Source: Litomosoides sigmodontis (Eukaryota > Nematoda > Chromadorea > Rhabditida > Onchocercidae). Taken from it: 64,000 nucleotides of DNA. Made by a program: the position numbers and the translations under genes. The stretch spans positions 6,244,507 through 6,308,506 of the forward strand of contig OY718803.1 in assembly GCA_963070105.1 (NCBI GenBank), read 5' to 3'. This document shows, piece after piece, positions 1-17,306 of the stretch (positions are counted from its first letter, which is position 1; each line of letters opens with the position of its first letter). The notes below the pieces were generated by a model. The model was not told the origin of the DNA. It searched no databases and saw only the letters and a program-made list of their open reading frames with translations.

Positions 1-5797
<5,797 letters not shown>

Positions 5798-5835
5798 AAT
5801 ACTTTACTACTTCAAAGATTTATTTCACTGAACGC

Positions 5836-5841
5836 AATAAA
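5836..5841 (+). terminator. AATAAA polyadenylation signal of the AMPK gene
   Basis: A canonical AATAAA hexamer lies about 40 nt after the TAA stop codon of the AMPK alpha gene, which predicts a very short 3' UTR. Confidence 0.6.
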
Positions 5842-8800
5842 AAATTTGAAGTGTTGAACACTTTCATTTCATTATTGGTGCAAAATATATTCTTTTCCTT
5901 TTTAAATTTGTATATCTTTTGAAAAGTAAATAGTTTCATTTCTGACTTTTATGCTGAAGAAAACTCATTTACCAGGTTTATAGTTTTTCATTCTGTGATT
6001 TGATGCTGAAGGTATCAGGTGAGAATTTGGTATTTATAATTGTTTTGAACGACTAGTAAATCAGTCAGGGTGATGGGTCCTCAATGATTACGGATTAGAA
6101 CTTCTTGTTTCAATTAAAAGCCTGAAAGATATAATCATTATTTTAAAAAAAGGCAGCGTATAAGGCAGAAAAACAACAGGTTTCATTCTTTTTGGTCAAA
6201 ATTATGTCTAGATCAACCACAAGTTGGAAGATAAGGAAGGACAAAGGAGATCAAAGGTGATCGTCGTTCCTTAGTAAAAGAGATTTTCTGAATAGACTGT
6301 AAGAGTCATTGTAGTTAAAAGTTCGAGTGGTGTATCTGCAACATCACTTTCTAAATGTAAACACTTGTACAGATGTTGTTCCAGCTTCATGATAATGTAT
6401 GTATCATTTTAGTGTTTTTATTATTGGCCACAATATATTTCCTAAATAAATATTCTGTTACTTACTTGTGGCAAGGTTTTAGCAAAGTAATTTCGGAAGG
6501 TATGATTTAAGTAATAGACTGTTTCGTTAGTGTATCTTCAATGTACTTTTAGGGGATCAGTAGTCGCATGGTCGGAGAATCGGAGGTGGCGTGTTTAATT
6601 TTCATTGAATTTCAGTTGACACTTTTTTGTAAAATATTTGGATATCAGTACAGGTATGTTAGTATAAAAAATTGAACTGAGAGATTGAGAAATCTGTAGA
6701 GTGCTATCACTTGGTGACATGAGCGGTATTATAGATATAGGTCTGTATAGAAAACTGGTAACAAAATGAGCAGCTGACGATTGACGAAAGGCAAGTCCAG
6801 TGCGTTTTGAATGAATGTAATGTATATGTAAATTACCGTATTGTCAAATAAAAACACTGCACTTCGAATATTATTGAGAAAGGTAAAATTTTAAGTGGGC
6901 GCATTACTGCACCACTGGTTCTTTTCGTTGGAACCACGTGATGGCGTGATGCTTCTCATAGAACTGTTAGCAACCGTACTAAACATCTTCCCGAAAGTTG
7001 TGGACCAGTTTTGCCGGAGAGATAGATCTCTTCTGAGGACTAATTTATGATTTTAATTTCCGAAAGCATCGTTTTTAAATGGGACGGTAGCTGCTGAAGG
7101 TGCTGCAGAACCATACAACATTCACAGATAGAAACATCAAATTTCTATTTCATTCTTTTTCAGTTTATCTAAAGTTCAATGCTTAGTTTTCACACTAAGC
7201 TGAGGATTTGGTTCAAGTTGTTGAACAAACTTAGCTGAGTTAAAGAAATGTTGTGAGTCAATTTATTTAAATTAACTTAATTGTTATGGATTCGTCAAGA
7301 ATTTTATAAACATGAAGTGGACCAAATGAGTTAGCATAGACACTGCTTTTTTGGAAATTAACAAATAATATCAGTTATGAATCGAAGTTATAGAAAACTA
7401 GCTTCTATCTTTTACGAGATAAGGGAAATTACTTATGCCTGTCAATTCGTCAACCGTACTTCTCCCAAAATTGTTTTTAATGCAAATAGTCAAAGCTTTT
7501 TGATTTCATTGGCTTTCTGTTCTCCATCAACCATCCACTACCATTCCTCTAACCTTCAAAGCTTTCCGCATTAGCATCTCTTAAGACACGTCCATTTCGC
7601 ACAAAATATAAAAATTAGTCCTCAGATGTCTTTTTCACTGTTTATCCTTCTTCAAAAGCGTTGTAACATTTGACTGATAATATCCAATACCCCGCACTAA
7701 TAAAAATATAATCAAAAGTTTCAGATTATGGTGGTGCACGTACATCACTCAGTGAACTTATGATCAGTCCATCCTTTGTTTTTCATTTAGGAAGGAAATT
7801 GTCTTACTGTTTTTGGTAACCAACCTTCTCGCCTCTTAAACATTTCATGTTTATTTCTGTAAGTTATTTCACTTCGCATAATAACTCTGTTTTGATATAA
7901 ATAAGCACTGAAAATGAAATAAGAAAAATTAGAAGAGTAACCAAAATTAATTCAATTTACATAAAGATTAAAATTCAAACACCCGAACATAATTCATTCA
8001 TGAAACGTATATGATAGATAAAAAGGTAAAAAAGGAATACGCGTATGGGAAAACCAGTGTGTAAAATAACACCCAACTAAGCTGCACGCGTATGAAAATT
8101 CAAATATACTTTTGTGATTTGAGTACTATTGAATTGAAACATGCGATTTAAAGATAAACTGTTTGTTAGTTATTGAGAGGAAGTTAAGAGCGAACAAAAG
8201 CAATGGTTATTTGGCCCTAATATTTCATTATTTCATAAGAAAAACGTAGTTGTCGACGACTTGAAATGGTTTTGACAGTGACAGTCGTAGCTGACAACAC
8301 GAATTAAACTAATAGTTTGAAAAGGAATTTGAATTCATTGAGTAACAACAGTAGTAGTAGTAAGAGAGTACGAGAGAACAACGACTCAATATCAAATAAC
8401 AACGATAAATATCAAATGAGATAACCCTGTCCAACAGCAACAAATTTTGAATATTGGAGGTGTCAATTACAAAGAAATGAATATGTAAAATTGTATATAG
8501 CACTCATCAATTACTGAAGAGGAGGAAGTACAGATAAGTTGTGGAGATATTCCATCCACCTCTTTGCAAATTTGCAAACTCATGGTGAGGGAGAAAAGCT
8601 GAGGAGTTCTTAATTTTCATTTATCTTAGGAAGTGAGGAAGGTATAGTATGATGTGAAAGATAACTGCAGTCGGAAAACTAGCCCACTTATTTGACATGC
8701 GAGATAAACTGTTAATGAAAGAATGCTGAATGTTGATTAAATAAGATGTGAATTTGAAAATAGCAATAAAATCAAATTGCCATCATAATTTGATCAAAAA

Positions 8801-9357
8801 TTAGCTTTTGTGGACTGAAAGTATTATGTACGAAATAAATGATTAAACAAAGAAGGCTCGTAAAACAATTAATGGGAATTTAAACTATAAATTCAGAAAC
8901 AATTTAAATCGAAAGAAGTAACACGACATATTTGCATACAATCACTGGCGAAATCAACGAATCCATCATTAGTCTTATCAGTATCACTGATTACGCGAAG
9001 GTCATGAAATCTTTTTTATAAAACAGAAAGGAAACATCGAGCTAGATGAAGTTACAGTTGGTAAACGAATTTCCAATGAAAACTGTTAAAATGCAGTTTC
9101 CCTCGCTGCGACATTATACAGGCATAGTACAAATCACTATATCCAATTACGATCTTCCGGGAATTTTATGCATTTAGATCAGGATAAGGGTCACTCGAGA
9201 GTGCTTTATGGTTGTGCGACAGCAAAGAAAGATCAGATGTAAATGATATGGTTAAGTCAAGAGGTTGACATTGGACAGCTGAAGAAGGAAATCCAGACTG
9301 CAAAGCTAGAAATGGATAAATCAGAAGATGGATATGCCTTTTAAGTCATCTAGAGAA
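5842..9357. other. intergenic gap between two convergent genes
   Basis: About 3.5 kb between the 3' ends of the AMPK gene (+) and hmbx-1 (-). I find no coding exon; the open frames at 7377-7574 (+) and 8309-8503 (-) show no family signature or plausible splice context. A short perfect stem lies near 7181-7201 (GCTTAG, 8-nt loop, CTAAGC), next to a longer imperfect fold up to about 7245. Nothing else stands out. Confidence 0.5.
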
Positions 9358-9358
9358 T

Positions 9359-12300
9359 TTATTCAGCCGTCTGTTCAACCTTTATAACTGAATTGTGAAT
9401 TTGATTATTATTGTATGGATTTACTAATGCCAATACAGAATTATTCACTAGGTCTAGCTGGCACTGTATTTCTGCTAAGCACTGACCCGCCGAAGATGTT
9501 GACCCATCGGGCGGCTGTTGTAATTGTTGCGCTGCTGGATCTACCGAATCACGACCCGTATCATCAATGCCTGTACAATTGGTTGATGCAATTGGTAGTG
9601 CTGCTGATACAGGTGATTCTGGATCGTGCTTTGGACAAAAATTATTTGCATTTGTCAATGTTTGCCCAAGCGTTGTTTGTTGCTGATGTGCAAGCGATGA
9701 GAAAAGGCTTGTTTCAACTTCAATAGGACTGTTTCCTGGTCGCACAGCAGGAACGGATATGGGAACAGAGGTAGCTACCGAAGCAACAATTCGGTCATCC
9801 AGGCCCATCCGATCTGTCTCCATCGGTGTATTTGAAATACTAGCTGTTGGTGATGGTGATGAAATTGCATCAGGTGAGCTCTACAATGATTAGCTTGTTT
9901 GATTCTTCAATGGAGCTGACTAATTTTTCGACCATACTCTGAACAGCTTATCTTCTCAAATAAATTTTCTATTTAGTGAAATGTCCGAACAAGTGACAAG
10001 CAGGTGAATCTCAAGGAAAACATCAAACAAACAGTTATATATCTAATTGGAAATGAAATTCATGCTTGTAAAGTTCATTTATTCTTCTTTTCTCCTTCTC
10101 TGTAAAGCGGTCCAAAACAGTTACCTCAGAAGAAAATATGTGCGTAAAATTAACTTACAACTTGTGAGAGGTTAGAATTATTAGCCTCATTGCACTCATC
10201 ATTGGAACGCCGACGTAACTCTTTCCGCTTATTGGCAAACCAATTTGCGACAACTTGCGGTGATACGACTTCCTTCGGCATCAATCCAACTCCTACAGAT
10301 TGTACTTTTTAAGCTCTCATCCGAAGATGTCTCTCAAGCATGCTGAAGTGTGGACAGATTGCATATTTTTATGAACCTAATATACCTTTCTTATCTATCT
10401 GTAACGCCTGGTTACAAGCGGTGGCAATTTCAATTCGGCGATTTAGATCCGGAAATGGTGTTTGAGCAAAGAAACCCTCTAAAATTCGAATTAAAATAGG
10501 ACGGAAAACATATCGTTCACGACGTTGCGGAATTAATTCACCATCACCATTTGTCTCCAAACGAGTAGATGGATCGGCCAGAAAAGAGGCTAAAAAAAAG
10601 AATTTTCCAAACTTTCAAAATTATTTTTAGCAATCAAGATTAACAAATTTTGTAATAAACTCTAACTTACAAAGTTTCTCTGGATGTCGCCTGCAATTCA
10701 AATACCACGAATAAATATTTTTCCGACAACGCAATGACAATTCACGATGATTACCATTGAGCAGTTTTGAAATGTATGGCTGAGAAACTCCTAAACTATG
10801 AAAAGCAATTATTTGATTTAATAGTGAAAGCTATGCTTGCAAATTCTGATCAATTTCAGTGAGAATAACAACTGCCGCAAGAGCTAACCTGTCATCATAG
10901 CAACTGTAGTTTGCCTAAGTGAAAACTGCGTAATAAACTTTTTCATATCCAATATACAAGCTTCTTCGCCTTGTTGCATGAACTCATCCAATTCGCTGGG
11001 ATCATCCAACGTTGTGATTTCACGCATCGGTGTCCTTTGAGAACGGATAGGTCGACAGCTTGATGGTGAAGAACCTTCGAAATTGTACTGTCCAAGGAGG
11101 CATGTTGGCGGTATTGGAGCCGCGGCAGTAGTTACCGATGCTGCTGTCGAATCACTAGCACCAGTAGGTGTTGTGCCACCAGCAGTTGTCGAAAGAGGCG
11201 CAGGATTCTGGACAGCGCATCGATCCGGTGATGTGGTCGGCAGTGATGGTGAAGATGACGCATTTATAGTAACTGGTACCGGAGCCTGGAGAAGTTCAAA
11301 GGGTTAAATATTGAGGAACAGAAACAATAAAAATGTTAAATACCAAAAAGCATTGATAATTAAAAGCTGAAACAAGTTGAAAACAGGAACTTTGATGTAC
11401 TGTTATCATAGGGGTAATTACTATCAAATTCTTTCAAATTAAATTTCGTTTTTTAATTTATCATGCCTATTACAAGAAAATCAATTGTTATTGTTTAAAT
11501 GTTAGAACAGGGAAAAAGATGCCCTCTTTCGGGGACTTCTCTTCGCCGTTCCTTTCCTGATACCATCAAATGAAAAATTAAGAGAGAAGGAAGAGAGTCG
11601 AAATAAAAATCGTCCTTCGACATAGTAAATCTCAAAGTACGATTTCGACACGAAATGTTTATCGTAGTTGATATCAAGATTGATGACGGTGAAGGCAGCA
11701 AGTAATTAATTCGTAGCAGTTGCTGGTGTCACTGACCACGACCGAGCACAGAGAAAACCTGGTGAATGGAATGATGGAATGGAACATGAAGAGAAAAGAA
11801 ATTGCTTTTGCAATGGGTAATGAAAGAACTGTGTATTCAAAAAAGCCTTCCACCGCAACACATTCTTTCAATTACGCATTTATGTAAGGAACTCTAATAA
11901 GCCGTGCCTCACGTAGGCCTAGGAAGAGTCAACTAGCACGCATGATTTTTGAACCTCTGGCTCTTTCGAGTTAAAATAAAAGAAATATTAATAAGCGGTT
12001 CGTTCAATCCATGCTAACATTTCTTATTCATATCCGTTATTAAATTATAATCAAACATTGAGCGATCATCCCACTTTCAACTTAAGCATATCAAAAATCA
12101 TCGACGCTTGCCACTCACTAGCAAAATTTAGATTTCTTTCCTTCGGCCAGTAAAAAGTTTTGCTAACAAGAAATCCTTTTCAACATCTCTCAAAGCAAAT
12201 AAAAAGCCATCCATCATTTCTCATAATTCATAATTGGCAAAAACTGGCAAAATTGGGAGTCAGATAAGTAGAACATTGAAACAAAGAACTATTTAAAATA

Positions 12301-15300
12301 TGAAAATGAGAATGAACGACAACGCAATGAATCTCCGAACTTCTATCATAATTATTATCTACAGAGACTAAGGTAAGCATATGCCATCACGGAGTTTTGA
12401 AAAATTATTTGCTCCGCGGCGCGGTAGGACGTGGAGCTGTTTTCAAAACTTTGCATGTTGAAAGTCATACACCGTGGCCTTTGTATTGAATTGACGTCAA
12501 TTTTGGAATATCTTTTACTCGAAAATTGAGGATTGACTGCAAATTATAACTAATTTTAATAATGTAAAGATATTAGGTAAAGAAAAAGAACTATTTGACA
12601 CTCTCTGATCGAAGTGAACAGAGAAGTTTTTATGACAAGTTGTGTCTTTCTAAAGGCGAATGAAATGTAAATTTAACAAAAAACGAAATTCCCGTTTCTA
12701 AAATAGGAAGTGTACTTTGTTTGGAGCGTTTTGATAATTTGATGCTGATTAAAATGAAAGGAAATCTTCGAAAAGATTTGGTGCTACAAAGTTTTGGCAG
12801 TGCGTTTTTCAACTACGTAGCAAAAATTTTGTTATGAAAAGTGAAAAAATGAATTTTTCACTTTTCGCCGGAATCTGTAGAACCAGTGCAACGCCAGATA
12901 AGACTATAGCGTTCTTCACGACTGAAAATACTGCTTCCTTATGAATGCAAAAATTTATTAAAACAAAAAAATCAAAAGTAGTAATTGCTGCCTGTCCACA
13001 GAATTCCATTCATTAAATTATAAAGGCTATGAGAAACATCAACGAGTGAGAGAATTATGAAAATTCAATACGAAAAGGAATGTTTTATTGATTAAAATAA
13101 AATGTATAACATTGAGGTAAAAATGTAAGTGTAAAATTGTCTTCAATTTTCCCTAAAAAAGTTGAAAACCGAAAATATGAAGATATCATCTCCTTTAAAA
13201 GAAGAAGTAGAGAAAAAGGAGAAAGGACTGAGATTAATAGAAATCGTTCAGCTTAATTTATCAAGCGGATTTAGGAGTGTTACTTCGTTTTTCGCTTCTG
13301 ATTTTTTGCAAAAATTACTTAATGCGTTGCATAAATCTCCACTTTTTTTCTTTTAAAATGACAAAATTGCGGGAAATTAATTTGGCCGGCTGGAGCTCCG
13401 ACGTTGACACCTGTCGCTCCACGCAAAAGCAGTATTAAGCGACCGCACCGATCAATTCTATAGGGATATCGGCGGAAAGCGAAGAGAAACCTGATTTCTG
13501 AGGTGTTGCAGCAGAATTGGACTATTTAGCTCGAACGCATTAGCGCCATCATCAAACTGAAACATTTTTGTGGCAGGAGCGATGAGAGCTGCCAGGGCTG
13601 CTGTTTGAATTCGCGCCGCATCTAAATCGGCTTCTATTTGCTCCAGCGCTCTGAACGCCTGAAAGCTTGCCTTTATCAGTCTTATCACTAATGGTCGTAA
13701 TCGGAGTCTACAATCAACCGTTGAGCAATTTAATCGAGTATTTCTGATTGCAAGTGATGTGGCGATGCCCTGATTTAAATTAAATCAGAAAACGAAAAGA
13801 GCACGGGGCAGAGCCACAAATAGAGAGGGAAGAGGCTGGTTGTTGGTCCGGATGGTCTCAAGAGCATTTAAACGCACCTATGAAAGGTCAGCGTAAGTTT
13901 GCAATAGTAAGACTAAGCAAATTTCAATCCCTCCCGAACACCTTAGAGAAGTGAATGATAAATCTTTTCCTACCTCATGAAATATGTTTCAGACGGCTAA
14001 TATACTTGTTGAAAGCAAAAAATGTATTAATCACTGCTTCATGGCTGATAAGGACAAATGAAAGATGTTTAGCTGAGCCAATGAATTGACAGATCAGAAT
14101 GAACAAGGTTTACTAATTGTAATAGTTTGAAAGGTCATTGATTCCCAGGAAATGAGAAATTCATTCTAACTTGGAATTGGTTACCTTCTTAATTTTAGCG
14201 GTTTGAAAGGTCACAACATCCACGTCCTCGCTCTTTAACTCTTTCTATTAAGTCAGTTTTCCTATTGCCTGTCCTGTTCTTAATTTTAATCCCATTTTCT
14301 GCGAGAACTCATCCTCCTTCCTTCAACAAGCATTCTTCATCTCTCCAGCGGTAAGTCCTAACTGATCACAAATCAATCTTAGGCTTATCTTTTCCACTTG
14401 ATGCTATCGCTATCAGCGAGAACAGCCCTGCATCCAACCAATTTACTCGAAGTTACAAGTCAATCAAAATTCATCTTTTCGTTCATTTCAACGGTTTTTA
14501 TGACAAGAAATGATATCAATGGGAAGGAATATGTGAGCTCAGATGCACCTGATGAGCAGCAGGGACAGTTGCATTCTTCACTGTCTTTGACTTAACCGAC
14601 GAAATCTTAATCTATCATTGCTTTGTCATCTTTATATTTCATTAAATTTTACATATTAAATTTGAAATGGATGCAAATTTTATGAAAGGATTTGTATAAT
14701 GTAGTCATGCATACGTTCACAACTGCATCATCCCCTTTCTTCTCCGTTTGAAGGTGTAAAAGGTTAAGAAACATGCCAGCAGGATGTACAATTCAACAAT
14801 CCTTGAAAAGTACAGTGGTGAGTAATTACTTAAGTAAAATTATTGTGTAACAAATTGATGTGATTGATCGGTATTGAAAATTTTGTGTAAAACAACGAAA
14901 ACAATAAGGCTAGGTGCGCGGAAATTAAATGGGATGAGAAATTGAAAAATTGAATTGGTTTTGAATTCGACGTGCTTCCTAGCACTGTAAATGTAACTAT
15001 CTATCACGCACAATTAAATGAATTCCAACACTTAAACTTTTCAGTTTTAGGTCAATGGAATCGAAAGTCCTAGGAATAATTCAAATTTGAAAAAAAACAA
15101 CCAACTTTCCTAAAGTTTCTAGGTAAAACACGCACACATATGCCTGAATTATTTGTAAAATTAATATATGTGACTGCGATAAAATCAATGTTATACTAGG
15201 ATAGTTGAAGATTTAGGACTGTGCAGTGATATAATACTGCTTTTGAATCAGAAAATTCCAATCGATTTTTTTCGTTTCTCACAAATAATTGTGCCTCTTT

Positions 15301-16145
15301 CTTTTCACCTCTGAATCTCTTCAATTCTTTCCTTCATTTTCAACTACTACACTACGTCCTCTTCAAAGAAACGAATTTTTAGGTTAGCGTTAGCAGGTAA
15401 GTATAGCAGTAGCATGCGAGTGATCTTCTTGGGTTTCTGTTAGATTTATTCGTTGGCGCTTAATAGCTTATTCCGTTCAGCTGAAACTCTGAAATTTAGT
15501 AGCTAAGTAGATTTCCTCCTCCTTCCAGTTGCATTTCTAGCGATAGGCCTTCATTTTCGTATTACAAAAGCAAATTAACGTTTTTGAATGGCACAGCTAA
15601 GTAGCACTGTGTATTAAATAGGCAGGCGTAATATTATATTATTACGTGTTATATTATTTATAACTTCTAGCTTCCTAGAAGTTTGCCGGAGCTCACTCAC
15701 TCCTCTGCCTTTTTCATCGACGTACTGAAAAGCTAAGATTGAAAGGTTTGTTAAAACGCAAGAGTTAAGCGAAGCAGTACTATTCCAGTGAGACCGTACG
15801 GTAGAAGTTTAAAGTGTTCCTAATGTCTCACTTCGAATTTGCTAGTGCTACGTGCCGAAGGATATTAAGAGTGATGCGATATTGAGTTGTCAGGGGGATC
15901 TGATTGTTAGCAAGCCTCGCTATCATTTCACTATCATATCTGTACCTGTTGGTGGTAGCACTACGTTTATCCCTGCAGTCACCAGGAAGAATAGGTGAGG
16001 AAAAAGTGTTCAAGTCGCGATAAATGATAATGAAGTTGAAGAAAACGAAGGAGAAAAAGTTTACCTCAAGCACAGCTTCAGGTGTAATACCCGTTAATCG
16101 CAGTCGTCTGATTAGTTCAAGCTGTTCCACCGTGAACAGATTCAT
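9359..16145 (-). CDS. hmbx-1: HMBOX1-family homeobox transcription factor
   Basis: Nuclear DNA-binding protein of the HNF1/HMBOX class. Seven exons, 5' to 3': 16145-16065, 13658-13491, 11285-10889, 10790-10671, 10589-10386, 10292-10159, 9880-9359. Phases agree and give 541 aa. Residues 1-45 form the N-terminal motif (FTVEQLELIRRLRLTGITPE, then AFRALEQIEADLD). Residues about 180-250 form the POU-like domain (SLRQTTVAMMTGVSQPYISK, SWYLNC). Residues about 275-355 form the atypical homeodomain, ending VVANWFANKRKELRRR. The C-terminus matches the HMBOX1 tail: LVNNSVLAL, then a Psi-K-x-E site (IKVE). The middle of exon 3 is Ser/Thr/Pro-rich linker. An AG acceptor lies 21 nt before the ATG, so an extra 5' exon or trans-splicing is possible. 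The first two introns exceed 2 kb. An AATAAA overlaps the stop codon (9358-9363). Human HMBOX1 binds double-stranded telomere repeats; whether this protein does is unknown. Confidence 0.9.
11286..13490. other. hmbx-1 intron 2, holds a strong hairpin
   Basis: A 2.2 kb intron. I see no coding exon that keeps phase with the flanking exons. It contains the stem-loop at 12390-12453 and, close to the exon 2 donor, a bulged stem at about 13390-13418 (TGGAGC and GAC pairing with GTC and GCTCCA). Confidence 0.5.
12390..12453 (+). ncRNA. stem-loop candidate in hmbx-1 intron 2
   Basis: AGTTTTGAAAA (12393-12403) pairs perfectly with 12440-12450. After an internal loop, GCTCCGCG (12411-12418) pairs with CGTGGAGC (12430-12437) through one G-U, closing an 11-nt loop. 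Just outside, two more G-U pairs and one C-G extend the stem. The wobble pairs favour a + strand RNA, antisense to hmbx-1. The mature sequence matches no conserved microRNA I can recall. It could also be a folded-back mini-element. Confidence 0.3.
13659..16064. other. hmbx-1 intron 1, no second gene seen
   Basis: A 2.4 kb intron. The exon 1 frame stays open through the donor to about 15828, but the conserved sequence stops at the GTAAAC donor and resumes in the exon at 13658, so the extra open frame is read as intron. A perfect 9-bp hairpin, AACTTCTAG with a 4-nt loop, lies at 15662-15683. Nothing else was recognised. Confidence 0.5.
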
Positions 16146-16962
16146 CTTCTCGCCCGACCAATTCTAGAAAGTATGTTTTAAAAAGGAGAGATTTTAATAA
16201 TTCTGACAAAAGACGCAACTGAATGCCACACAAATCACGACCGCATCAGTCAAGCTTGCATATGAAATAATGAAACATGCATGAATTCGGTAATCAACGA
16301 CTGTGACTACTGTTTCAGGTAAAGTAATTATATGACTTCAAGACGATCGCTTGGCTGTTGTCTCACACGTATTCTCATTTTCTAGCAAAATTTGCATAAT
16401 TCACATTTCAGTTAAAACAACAGATCAAGGGAAAGTAAAGATAACAGTTTTTTGCCAAGTAGAGAAAGGGTGGAGAGAGATCACCAGACTTTCATTGCAC
16501 GTGTAGTGGAACTGCGCTTTAATGGGTTTCATATTTAAATGACAAAACATGAAGTAATCTATGAGTGAATTGAGTTACAGTTGGAGAGTGAGGTATGGAA
16601 AAAATTTTCGTTCATTACTTTTGTGAAAGGATGTTGTACTTCTTTAAACTGTGATTTAAAACTGAATGAGGGGAAGAGGAGAAAAGAACACCTCTCTTTT
16701 TCCCCATTCATACGGAACTTTTTTTTCGTAAAAAAGATGTTTCAACTCACAAACGGAGATAATTTAAGTTATTTCAGATTTAGATGATAGGTAAGAGAGA
16801 AATTTCAAAATGCTTTTTTTCAATGGAGCAATTTGCGCGAATGGGGAAATGCAAAAAATAAGGAAATGAATGTTATGTGATGCCAAATATGACATAAGTC
16901 ATCTTTTATAGATTTCATTTTCCACTAATTCAAATTGGATTTTAAAGAGGACACTGGTAAAT

Positions 16963-17000
16963 TTCTCTCTCTACCCCCTCCCCCTCTCTCTCTCTCTCAG
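16963..17000. repeat. CT-rich microsatellite
   Basis: A run of TC/CT dinucleotides interrupted by a C-rich stretch. It is about 280 bp from a GA-rich run at 17281-17306, so the two could pair as a large inverted pyrimidine/purine repeat. Confidence 0.8.
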
Positions 17001-17261
17001 AAAATGTGTCCGTTGAATCAGTCTACGCACAACCGCTGTGTAAACTGGTACTTTAATTGGACATATCTGATAAATCCATCACAAAGCTACTAATTTATTA
17101 TTAACATTTTCTATGCAATAATAATATTTGAAGGCAAAAGCATCCCACAATAAAACGAAAAGGATGAAATCTTTTTTCGTAGAATAACGCAAGCCGTTAT
17201 AACCTCAAATTATAATAAACGTTAAATGTAATTTTTTCACAATTACCACATATACACACAG

Positions 17262-17306
17262 GAGAAGAGGGGGGGAGGGGAGAGAGAGAGAAAGAGAGAG
17301 AGAGAA
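17262..17306. repeat. G-rich and GA microsatellite
   Basis: A G-rich block followed by repeated GA dinucleotides with minor interruptions; nearly complementary to the CT run at about 16963-17000. Confidence 0.8.

Noticed and set aside
9415..9726. 103-codon + strand frame
   Set aside because: It is the antisense shadow of the last hmbx-1 exon, which carries the conserved C-terminal tail.
15828..15972. Possible second exon of hmbx-1 (frame with RYRYDSEMIARLANNQ)
   Set aside because: Joining the GTAAAC donor to the CTGCAG acceptor gives an immediate stop. The exon at 13658-13491 joins in phase and continues the family motif.
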